This document shows, one piece after another, positions 1 to 5,685 of a DNA stretch of 5,868 nucleotides. The notes below the pieces were generated by a model. The model was given only the letters and a program-made list of their open reading frames with translations. It made no database searches and was not told the DNA's origin. Source of the DNA: CAZMCH01 sp964564735 (GTDB lineage: Bacteria; Poribacteria; DTPJ01); the NCBI GenBank assembly GCA_964564735.1, contig CAZMCH010000157.1, positions 1-5,868 on the forward strand, given 5' to 3'. Every line of letters begins with the position of its first letter. The stretch's first letter is position 1. The position numbers were made by a program, and so were the translations under genes.

Positions 1-74
1 AAACTAAGGAATTGTGATATGTATAAATCTGTTACCTATGTCCATAGTTAATACATAATCTTTTTGGTTTTTTG

Positions 75-102
75 TTGACAAATAATCAGAAAAGTATATA
101 AT
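75..102 (+). promoter_or_regulatory. Sigma-70-type promoter upstream of corA
   Basis: A perfect -35 box TTGACA lies at 75-80 and a perfect -10 box TATAAT at 97-102, with a 16-base spacer. Transcription would begin near 108-110, giving a leader of about 75-80 bases before the preferred corA start at 187. The leader is T-rich at 113-130. I see no compact riboswitch structure in it, and it is too short for the known M-box magnesium riboswitch. No protein-coding signal is convincing in 1-165. Confidence 0.75.
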
Positions 103-186
103 TGTATCTATACTTTTTTTGTTTGTGGTTCTTTTGTATAAAGAAATGATTACTTATGTGAGATTTTGCTTCGGAAAGATTATGCG

Positions 187-1245
187 ATGTCGATAATTCA
201 GAAAACAAAGGCTAAGGCTGGATTCCCACCGGGAACGCTTATATATACAGGTAACGCAGAGGCAAAGCCTGTAAAAATATACTTAATGAATTATGATGAG
301 TATCATCTTCAAGAACATGAGATTGAAGATTGCGCAGAATGTCTTTCATATAAAAATAGTTCTACAGTATCATGGATTAATATAAACAGTATACAAAATG
401 TAGAAGTTATAGAGACTATTGGAAAATACTTTGATATACATCCACTTGTATTAGAGGATTTGATGAGTGTTAATCAACGCCCTAAAATGGAAAACTATGA
501 TAGCTATTCCTTTATTGTGCTACGTATGCTTAAGGTAGATGAAGACAATAACCAAATAAATGATGAGCAAGTAAGTCTAATAGTCGGAAATAACTTTGTT
601 ATATCTTTTCAAGAAGAAGGCGATGTATTAGACTCAATACGCAATAGAATAAGAGAAAATAAGGGCATAATAAGGAAACAAAAGTCTGATTATCTGGCTT
701 ACGCATTGATAGATACAATAGTTGATAATTATTTTGTCATATTAGAAAAAATTGAGGACGAAACAGAAAGAATAGAAGAAGACCTTTCTCTTATAGCTAG
801 TAACAAAAGTCTTCAAGAAATCAATATTCTAAAAAGACAAATCATATCAATACGTAAAGCTATATGGCCGTTAAGGGAATTTATTGGGTCAATAAGCAAA
901 GAGGAATCTGCTATCTTTTCCAAAAATACGATAATATATATGCGAGATGTTTATGATCATACAATCAGGCTTATCGATATGGTAGATACACTACGAGAAG
1001 TAATATCAGATTTAACAAATTTGTATCTATCATCAGTTAGTAATCGCATGAATGAGATAATGAAGGTTCTTACCATTATATCAACAATTTTTATCCCAAT
1101 GACTTTTTTGGCGGGTGTATATGGTATGAATTTTGAATTTATGCCTGAGCTTAGGTATCGTTGGGGTTATCCTGCTACTTTGGTTGTAATGCTAGGTATC
1201 GGAATTGTAATGCTAACGTATTTTAGGAAAAAACGTTGGCTATAG
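187..1245 (+). CDS. corA: CorA family magnesium/divalent metal ion transporter
   Basis: Inner-membrane channel for passive Mg2+ (and often Co2+/Ni2+) uptake; the family forms homopentamers with a large cytoplasmic funnel. The sequence shows a long soluble N-terminal alpha/beta domain (about residues 1-245), then helices rich in charged residues forming the stalk, and two C-terminal membrane helices. The signature YGMNFEFMPEL follows the first membrane helix, with GMN at about residues 313-315, and the protein ends in a basic tail, KKRWL. Its length (352 aa), GMN position and C-terminus closely match what I recall of the T. maritima CorA (351 aa). The frame stays open upstream to a TTG at 166, but that codon has no good ribosome-binding site. 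ATG 187 has GGAAAG at 173-178, 8 bases upstream, so I prefer it. It is transcribed from the promoter at 75-102. There is no sign of truncation. The family call is very secure; the exact metal specificity is not. Confidence 0.96.
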   Translation: MSIIQKTKAKAGFPPGTLIYTGNAEAKPVKIYLMNYDEYHLQEHEIEDCAECLSYKNSSTVSWININSIQNVEVIETIGKYFDIHPLVLEDLMSVNQRPKMENYDSYSFIVLRMLKVDEDNNQINDEQVSLIVGNNFVISFQEEGDVLDSIRNRIRENKGIIRKQKSDYLAYALIDTIVDNYFVILEKIEDETERIEEDLSLIASNKSLQEINILKRQIISIRKAIWPLREFIGSISKEESAIFSKNTIIYMRDVYDHTIRLIDMVDTLREVISDLTNLYLSSVSNRMNEIMKVLTIISTIFIPMTFLAGVYGMNFEFMPELRYRWGYPATLVVMLGIGIVMLTYFRKKRWL

Positions 1246-1259
1246 ATATAAGAAAAAGC

Positions 1260-1289
1260 TTGAAAGTATTATATGTGTTAGTTTATAAT
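1260..1289 (+). promoter_or_regulatory. Probable promoter of the minCDE operon
   Basis: TTGAAA (1260-1265) and TATAAT (1284-1289) are separated by 18 bases in the 71-base gap between corA and minC. Transcription would start near 1296, leaving a short leader of about 20 bases that contains the minC ribosome-binding site. No clear terminator follows corA, so read-through from the corA promoter is also possible. Confidence 0.5.
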
Positions 1290-1302
1290 AGAAATAATTT
1301 GT

Positions 1303-1309
1303 AGGAGGG
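1303..1309 (+). promoter_or_regulatory. Shine-Dalgarno site that decides the minC start
   Basis: AGGAGGG lies directly before two in-frame TTG codons, at 1311 and 1317. The first is only one base from the site, too close for initiation. The second is 7-8 bases away, the normal spacing. This supports TTG 1317 as the start, so the protein begins MPLKKKP rather than MSLPLKK. Confidence 0.7.
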
Positions 1310-1316
1310 ATTGTCA

Positions 1317-2036
1317 TTGCCACTGAAAAAAAAGCCCAGTTCCGTAGAAATAAAAGGGTTTGGAAGTGATATAAATATCATTCTGAGCAGTGAATCGCCT
1401 TTTCCAAATATAGAACGTGAACTGATCAGAAAATTAGAGAAATCACGGACTTATCTCGCTGGAACCGATATTGTATTAGATGCCAGAGATCGTATACTTA
1501 GTATTGAGGAATGTCAGAAACTAGATATGATCTTGCGAACTGTATTTGAATTGCAGGTCGCATATATAAAAACAGACTCAGAAGAGACAAAGAAATCAGC
1601 AAAGATTGTAGAATGGAAAACAGAAGATGAAATACTAAAAGAAAAAGCAGAACAAGAGAAAGAAGGATTTTATGAACCTGAAATAAATGCTAAAACAGTT
1701 GAGATAGTAAGAAATACGATAAGGTCGGGACAGAAAGAATATTATTCTGGAAGCGTAGTGATAATAGGAGATATAAATCCCGGAGGTGAAGTTGAGGCTG
1801 GTGGAGATATTATTGTCTTTGGCAAACTTCGCGGTATTGCACATGCTGGTTCAAATGGAGATACATCAGCAACAATAACAGCTATCGGATTAAACCCTTT
1901 ACAACTCAGGATTGCAGGCATATATAGACGGTCACCAGATAGCGAATCAGAGCCTGAAAGCGTTCCAGAAATAGCTAGAATAAAAGATGGAAACATAGTT
2001 ATTGAAAGCATAGATAAATATAAAAGGGGGGATTAG
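1317..2036 (+). CDS. minC: Septum site-determining protein MinC
   Basis: Cell-division inhibitor that blocks FtsZ ring assembly away from mid-cell when recruited to the membrane by MinD. The 239-residue product has the two-part MinC layout. The N-terminal domain is about residues 1-100 and begins SVEIKGFGSDINIIL. A charged Lys/Glu-rich linker covers about 100-125. The C-terminal beta-helix domain runs from about 127 and carries the diagnostic RSGQ (about 136-139), then a GDINPGGEVEAGGDIIVFG stretch, LRGIAHAG and a distal region near RIAGIYRR. These form the MinC dimerisation and MinD-binding surface in the family. The start is a TTG, chosen because of the spacing to AGGAGGG. A run of eight A follows the first codons. 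It is first in the operon; minD begins 4 bases after its stop. The call is secure from the C-terminal domain and from the neighbours. Confidence 0.95.
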   Translation: MPLKKKPSSVEIKGFGSDINIILSSESPFPNIERELIRKLEKSRTYLAGTDIVLDARDRILSIEECQKLDMILRTVFELQVAYIKTDSEETKKSAKIVEWKTEDEILKEKAEQEKEGFYEPEINAKTVEIVRNTIRSGQKEYYSGSVVIIGDINPGGEVEAGGDIIVFGKLRGIAHAGSNGDTSATITAIGLNPLQLRIAGIYRRSPDSESEPESVPEIARIKDGNIVIESIDKYKRGD

Positions 2037-2040
2037 TGAT

Positions 2041-2868
2041 ATGCCAAAAAAATCCTTTGTTGTAACATCTGGCAAAGGTGGTGTTGGAAAAACAACGATC
2101 ACATCAAATCTAGGAACTGCTCTCGCTCTACTTGATAAAAAGGTTTGTGTTGTTGATGCAGATATAGGGCTTAGAAACCTTGATGTTGTAATGGGTTTGG
2201 AGAATCGTGTTGTCTATGATTTAGTTCATGTTATAGAAGGAGAATGTAGGCTTAAACAAGCGCTAATAAAACATAAAAGGGCAGAAGGGCTTTATCTTCT
2301 TCCAGCATCACAAACAAGAAATAAAGAAGCTATTACACCAGATCAAATGAGAGAGCTTATAAATAAATTAAAAGATGAAGAGCAGTTTGATTATATTCTG
2401 GTTGATTGTCCAGCAGGAATAGAACACGGTTTTAAGAATGCAATAGCAGGTGCCGATGAAGCACTTATTGTAACTACACCAGAAATATCGGCTATAAGAG
2501 ATGCAGATAGGATAATTGGTTTGCTTCAAGCGGCAGAGATGTATGAACCCAAGCTAATAATAAACCGCCTTTCATTTGATATGGTAAAAAAAGGCGATAT
2601 GATGGATAAAGAAGATATAATAGATATATTGGCAATAGAATTAATAGGAGTTGTGCCAGAAGACGAGAAAATAATCGTTTCTACAAATGAAGGTGAACCA
2701 ATAGTATTTGATGATGATTCAAAGTCTGCTTCTGCATTTAGAAGAATAGCAAAAAGAATTGAAGGAGAGACTATACCAATTTATGGTGAAACCGAACAGG
2801 AGAGTATTCTTAGCAGATTGAAGAGACTCTTTACACGCAATAATAGAAAGGAGCCGGAGAATGTTTGA
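2041..2868 (+). CDS. minD: Septum site-determining ATPase MinD
   Basis: ParA/MinD-type P-loop ATPase that binds the membrane when ATP-bound, recruits MinC and is released when MinE stimulates hydrolysis. The 275-residue protein carries the deviant Walker A motif SGKGGVGKTT at 10-19 with the signature lysine K12. DADIGLRNLD is at 39-48 (switch I region) and ILVDCPAGIE at 119-128 (Walker B/switch II). The C-terminus contains a short amphipathic helix, SILSRLKRLF at about 255-264, which is the membrane-targeting sequence typical of MinD and distinguishes it from ParA, Soj or Mrp proteins. AGGGGGG at 2025-2031 lies 9 bases before the ATG, inside the end of minC, which suggests translational coupling. 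The last 8 bases overlap minE. All catalytic residues appear intact. Confidence 0.98.
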   Translation: MPKKSFVVTSGKGGVGKTTITSNLGTALALLDKKVCVVDADIGLRNLDVVMGLENRVVYDLVHVIEGECRLKQALIKHKRAEGLYLLPASQTRNKEAITPDQMRELINKLKDEEQFDYILVDCPAGIEHGFKNAIAGADEALIVTTPEISAIRDADRIIGLLQAAEMYEPKLIINRLSFDMVKKGDMMDKEDIIDILAIELIGVVPEDEKIIVSTNEGEPIVFDDDSKSASAFRRIAKRIEGETIPIYGETEQESILSRLKRLFTRNNRKEPENV

Positions 2869-3127
2869 AAATGTAATCCGGTGGCTTAGAGGTGGACAGG
2901 AAAGTAAAGAAGTCTGCAAAAGCAGATTAAAGCTAATCTTAGCCTATGATCGCACAGAAATATCACCTGAAATCCTTGATGCCTTGAAAGAAGATATGTT
3001 TCTTACCATATCAAAATACTTTGATATAAAAGAAGATGATGTAGTGATGAATATATCCAAAAATGAAGAAACTGTCGCACTAATGGCAAATATACCAATA
3101 ATGGGTATGAAAAGACAAACAATATAG
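2861..3127 (+). CDS. minE: Cell division topological specificity factor MinE
   Basis: MinE displaces MinC from MinD and stimulates MinD ATP hydrolysis, driving pole-to-pole oscillation or a medial ring. The 88-residue product has the normal length and three-part plan. The N-terminal membrane-binding segment is MFENVIRWLRG (residues 1-11). The MinD-contacting region, about 15-32, reads SKEVCKSRLKLILAYDR and matches the family pattern AxxRLxxIxxxxR. The C-terminal dimerisation domain includes ISKYFDIKEDDVVMNI. The ATG lies inside the minD end with an 8-base overlap, and AAAGGAG (2847-2853) is 7 bases upstream, so translation is coupled to minD. It is the last gene of the plus-strand unit and is followed by an inverted repeat that may end transcription. 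Confidence 0.95.
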   Translation: MFENVIRWLRGGQESKEVCKSRLKLILAYDRTEISPEILDALKEDMFLTISKYFDIKEDDVVMNISKNEETVALMANIPIMGMKRQTI

Positions 3128-3228
3128 AAATTCTAAGATTAAAAGATTGGAAGATATAAAGATCAAAGGAATTGTTTGACTCCACAGCTTTCAAAATTTT
3201 TCATTCTTTTAATCTTAGAATCTTTCTC
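3125..3228. repeat. Degenerate 8-base tandem repeat (AAGAT core) in opposite orientations
   Basis: On the plus strand 3133-3164 reads as four octamers in exact register, CTAAGATT, AAAAGATT, GGAAGATA and TAAAGATC, all fitting NNAAGATN. On the minus strand, reading down from 3226, the octamers are GAAAGATT, CTAAGATT, AAAAGAAT and GAAAAATT. The two blocks share CTAAGATTAAAAGA, which creates the inverted repeat. This looks like simple-sequence intergenic filler or a dispersed repeat family rather than coding DNA. Confidence 0.5.
3130..3221. terminator. Possible bidirectional terminator between minE and the cupin gene
   Basis: Two arms, 3130-3155 and 3196-3221, pair over 26 positions. The outer 17 bp (ATTCTAAGATTAAAAGA with its reverse complement at 3205-3221) are perfect. 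The inner part has one mismatch (3147/3204) and two G-T pairs. The unpaired centre is about 40 bases and the stem is AT-rich, so this is not a classic compact GC hairpin with a U-tract. Its place between two convergent genes, starting 2 bases after the minE stop and ending 7 bases before the cupin stop on the other strand, is the main argument for a terminator role. Confidence 0.45.
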
Positions 3229-3948
3229 CTATTCGTGATGTGCGAAATAGAAGGTTTGTAGTGGTTCGTCTGTATCATTAATAAGCGAATGACCCATTGA
3301 AGGAGCAACAGGAACAGCATCTCCTGCAACCTGACGACGTATTTCTCTATCAACTACATGCAATCCGTTTCCCTTTAACATATACCAAATTTCATCAGTT
3401 CTATCATTATGCCCATGAGTATCCGCCGTTTGCATTGCTTCTATTCCAACAATTAGAACACTATTTATTTTCGCTAGACCATCGTTTCCATCAAACAACT
3501 TATGAACTAAATGATTCCAATGCCCTTGACCAATAGGACTTTCACGATAATTTCGAAACAAAGGCTCTGTCCTTGTTTTAAATCCTTCTGGCACGGTCTC
3601 AACAAGTATCAAAAATTCCAAAGGCTCATTAATTTCATTATCCAAGATATGAGGTAAGCCCGGTGGTATTATGACAGCATCACCTTCGCTTATAAAGTTT
3701 TCTTCTCCGTCAATTATCAAACTTCCCTCTCCATTGACAATATAAAGTATTTCCTGAATATTGTCATGAATTGTCTCAGTAGATGTGCTAAGAGGCTCAA
3801 GATATGCTCTGCAAAAGCTATCAATATGCTTCATAACAGCGCCCTCTTTGCTTGGACTTTCGAGATCAATCTTTGACAAAATCTCTCGCTGAATAAAATA
3901 TCCATGAGAGATACTCGTTGGACAGTTTCGCCAATTTCTTATTATCAT
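3229..3948 (-). CDS. Two-domain cupin (bicupin) protein
   Basis: The 239-residue cytosolic protein has two cupin beta-barrels. Domain 1 spans about residues 45-115: motif 1 is HDNIQEILYIVNGEG (H61, N63, E66) and motif 2 is GDAVIIPPGLPHILDN (H100). Domain 2 spans about 165-238: motif 1 is HGHNDRTDEIWYMLKG (H178, H180, E186) and motif 2 is GDAVPVAPSMGHSLIN (H220). Domain 2 keeps the full His-His-Glu-His metal set. Domain 1 has Asn in place of the second His, so it may bind metal more weakly or serve a structural role. There is no signal peptide or membrane segment. The start is supported by AAAAGGAG at 3959-3966, 10 bases upstream of the ATG. It lies downstream of the URO-D family gene on the same strand but about 166 bases away, so co-transcription is uncertain. 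Bicupins include dioxygenases, isomerases and decarboxylases as well as sugar or regulatory binders; I cannot assign a substrate. Confidence 0.88.
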   Translation of the reverse strand: MIIRNWRNCPTSISHGYFIQREILSKIDLESPSKEGAVMKHIDSFCRAYLEPLSTSTETIHDNIQEILYIVNGEGSLIIDGEENFISEGDAVIIPPGLPHILDNEINEPLEFLILVETVPEGFKTRTEPLFRNYRESPIGQGHWNHLVHKLFDGNDGLAKINSVLIVGIEAMQTADTHGHNDRTDEIWYMLKGNGLHVVDREIRRQVAGDAVPVAPSMGHSLINDTDEPLQTFYFAHHE

Positions 3949-3966
3949 TTTTTTATATCTCCTTTT

Positions 3967-4114
3967 AGAAATAGACCGCTGACTAAATGGTATTCGTATG
4001 ATACGTAGAATTTAATGAGTTTTAGGGCTTACGTTTCACGCATTACGTTTTTTACCGAGTTGATCCGCCAAATCCAATAATCAGTGTCCTATAAATATTT
4101 AATTGGGTCAAGCA
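3967..4114. repeat. Repeat-like intergenic segment between the cupin and URO-D family genes
   Basis: No open frame or RNA gene is evident here. On the minus strand it contains ACACTGATTATTGGATTTGG followed by CGGATC, and then CGTAATGCGTGAAACGTAA. These strings resemble dispersed low-complexity intergenic repeats (CGGAT/GATT-rich and CGTGAAACG-rich) that I have seen in several uncultured bacterial groups. A small palindrome, CGTATGATACG, sits at 3995-4005. A weak minus-strand promoter is conceivable from TTGACC (4105-4110), but no good -10 box follows. The repeat assignment rests on memory of similar strings, not on copies inside this window. Confidence 0.3.
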
Positions 4115-5221
4115 CTATTTAAATCCGTAATAATCATCAACAATTTGAGAAATCATGCTAACACGATAAAAATCTGCATCGGCAGGAACATTATCTGCCA
4201 TCCCAAGAACAAAGCCATCTGCTGGCTGTATATCATCCAGTAACCTAACTATATAATCTCTAAAATCATTATCATTGAGAACTTTGCGAAACATTATAAC
4301 AGAAGGTATTCCACTCATTATAGATACCTTCCCATCAAGTTTTTCTCTTGCTTCACTTATTGTCAAATCATTCATTGGTGTAGTTGGAAATGCCTCTATT
4401 GCATCTAGTCCAGAATCTTTTACCATAGGCAATAGATGCTTAACAAACCCGCAGGCATGGCACTTAAATATCTTATTTTTTTTGTGTAAAATTTTAGCTA
4501 TTTGCTGATAATATGGCAAACCATAGCGCTCAAATAGTTTTGGAGAGAAAGTCCTTTCATCAAGATTATCTCCAGTTTCAACAACTATAGCAGGAGAATC
4601 AGCGATTAATTCACAAACCTCAATAGCTTTTTGTGTTATAATATCCGCTGTTATTTCCATTTCCTTTGTGTGATCATATAACATATATAGACCATTGACC
4701 CACCCAATATATGATTTCATTAATTGGATCATAGGAACACTTGGAACGCCCATAAATAAAGCAATACCGTCATCTTTAACTTCTTCATCAGCTTTGATAA
4801 AACTATCATAGGCAGGATAATATACGGTATTTTCTATTATAAATTGTAAAACTTTTAAGTCCTCAACTTTTTTGACTAAGTGTTCTTTTAGAAATACTGC
4901 TTTTGTCCATTCCGAAGCAGTTTGGTGCATTGTTGAGACAGAACCAACAGGAGTCTCATAAATAGTATAAGTTTTATCGCCTTCAATATGAGATTTTGTC
5001 TTAACTTCTGGACTTCCATTTGAGTCAATAAGACCCGCCCTTGACCAAATAGAAGCCCCAACTTTGCGGACAATATCGTTTCTGCTTAATCCTATATATT
5101 CATCAGGAATTGTTCCATTTCTTGAATTTATCGCAAGCCACCAATCAAAATTTGGTGCCCAAGCAATTCTATCTGGTTGTCTGCCACTAAGACCAAATAA
5201 CATTCTTTCTCTATTTGTCAT
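4115..5221 (-). CDS. Uroporphyrinogen decarboxylase (URO-D) family protein, methyltransferase-like
   Basis: The 368-residue cytosolic TIM-barrel protein belongs to the URO-D/MtaA/CmuA superfamily. Its N-terminus TNRERMLFGLSGRQPDRIAW is the typical family opening (RERxxxxLxGxxPDRxP). Other landmarks are ETGDNLDERTFSPKLF at about 215-230, the helix leading to KIFKCHACG with H255 and C257, GLDAIEAF at 271-278, and SGIP at 303-306. HxCG is the zinc-ligand motif of the cobalamin-dependent methyltransferase branch, and the arginines of true HemE are not recognisable at the N-terminus, so haem synthesis is unlikely. The third zinc cysteine seen near the C-terminus of MtaA-type enzymes is absent; the region reads GFVLGMADNVP. 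The ATG lies 14 bases after the stop of the retropepsin-like gene, with only a weak GGA upstream, which suggests coupling to that gene. No corrinoid protein gene is visible in this window. The substrate is unknown. Confidence 0.88.
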   Translation of the reverse strand: MTNRERMLFGLSGRQPDRIAWAPNFDWWLAINSRNGTIPDEYIGLSRNDIVRKVGASIWSRAGLIDSNGSPEVKTKSHIEGDKTYTIYETPVGSVSTMHQTASEWTKAVFLKEHLVKKVEDLKVLQFIIENTVYYPAYDSFIKADEEVKDDGIALFMGVPSVPMIQLMKSYIGWVNGLYMLYDHTKEMEITADIITQKAIEVCELIADSPAIVVETGDNLDERTFSPKLFERYGLPYYQQIAKILHKKNKIFKCHACGFVKHLLPMVKDSGLDAIEAFPTTPMNDLTISEAREKLDGKVSIMSGIPSVIMFRKVLNDNDFRDYIVRLLDDIQPADGFVLGMADNVPADADFYRVSMISQIVDDYYGFK

Positions 5222-5235
5222 TTTTTATATTCCAG

Positions 5236-5685
5236 TTAACATTCAATAAAGAATTCCTTTAAAACGCTATCAAAACTTAATCTGCTACACTCGCCTATAA
5301 TATCCATCCCAATTAGACCCATATTTGAGTCTGTAAGCAAGACTCCCCTTTCAGGATGATAGGTTTTCAATCTATCACTATTGGGGTAACCCATTATTGC
5401 TATATTCATTCTATAAGTCCAAACTCTTGTTATCTTACCATCATGCCCCCTAACAGTTAAGGGATTGCCAATAATCAATGGACCCAATTTATTTGCATAT
5501 ATTTTTGGTATGCAGGTAATATCTGCCCCAGTATCTATACGAGCATCAAACAATGCTTTTTCTTGGCTTGATCCAGAAAGTGCTGATATAATAACACTAA
5601 CATAAGGTGCAAAACATGCTACGCCGCTTTTTTTTTCATAAGGTTTATTACTTATAAGTGAATCTGTCATGTTAATAATTTCCAA
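5236..5685 (-). CDS. Retropepsin-like (clan AA) aspartyl protease
   Basis: A small 149-residue protein with a single aspartic-protease domain. The catalytic motif is ARIDTGADITCIP, with DTG at 51-53. The second hydrophobic-Gly signature, GLIGMDII, is at 123-130, matching the retropepsin pattern ILGxDxL. As in retroviral proteases, one DTG per chain implies an active homodimer. I see no signal peptide, membrane anchor, reverse transcriptase or gag-like partner, so this is the stand-alone bacterial type and not a retroelement. The start is a TTG immediately after the stop of the DUF5678-like gene, with GGAG at 5692-5695 giving a 6-base spacing. ATG 5670 is an alternative (144 aa) with weaker GGA support. 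A run of nine A codes for part of EKKS near residues 17-20. The next gene starts 14 bases downstream. The natural substrate is not known to me. Confidence 0.82.
   Translation of the reverse strand: MEIINMTDSLISNKPYEKKSGVACFAPYVSVIISALSGSSQEKALFDARIDTGADITCIPKIYANKLGPLIIGNPLTVRGHDGKITRVWTYRMNIAIMGYPNSDRLKTYHPERGVLLTDSNMGLIGMDIIGECSRLSFDSVLKEFFIEC

Noticed and set aside
18..57. Seven-base inverted repeat TATGTAT / ATACATA upstream of the corA promoter
   Set aside because: The arms are short, AT-only apart from one G-C pair, and 26 bases apart, so this is expected by chance in such AT-rich DNA.
1..60. Short open frames on both strands at the left edge (plus frame closing with TAA at 49-51; minus frame closing near 6-4)
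   Set aside because: Both are under 35 codons in view, have no recognisable motif or ribosome-binding site, and lie in or next to the corA promoter region. A gene tail cannot be supported.
166..186. TTG at 166 as the corA start
   Set aside because: It adds seven residues without a proper ribosome-binding site. ATG 187 has GGAAAG at good spacing and gives the usual family length.
424..439. Identical 16-base string AAAATACTTTGATATA in corA and in minE (near 3013)
   Set aside because: Both copies encode the common peptide KYFDI in unrelated proteins. This is codon coincidence in an AT-rich genome, not a repeat element.
1742..2011. Minus-strand open frame antisense to the end of minC
   Set aside because: It lies inside the well-conserved MinC C-terminal domain and its translation shows no family features.
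3297..3536. Plus-strand open frame antisense to the cupin gene
   Set aside because: It is fully inside the cupin coding region, which has strong motifs and a ribosome-binding site; the antisense product has no recognisable pattern.
4081..4110. Minus-strand promoter for the cupin gene (TTGACC at 4105-4110)
   Set aside because: At 17 bases the -10 position reads GACACT, a poor match, so the -35-like box alone is not enough.
5064..5249. Plus-strand open frame antisense to the start of the URO-D family gene
   Set aside because: It overlaps the clearly coding N-terminus of that gene and the junction with the retropepsin-like gene; it is a shadow frame.
5236..5685. Retrotransposon or retroviral-like element
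   Set aside because: The single DTG protease resembles retropepsin, but there is no reverse transcriptase, integrase or terminal repeat, and stand-alone bacterial clan-AA proteases are known.
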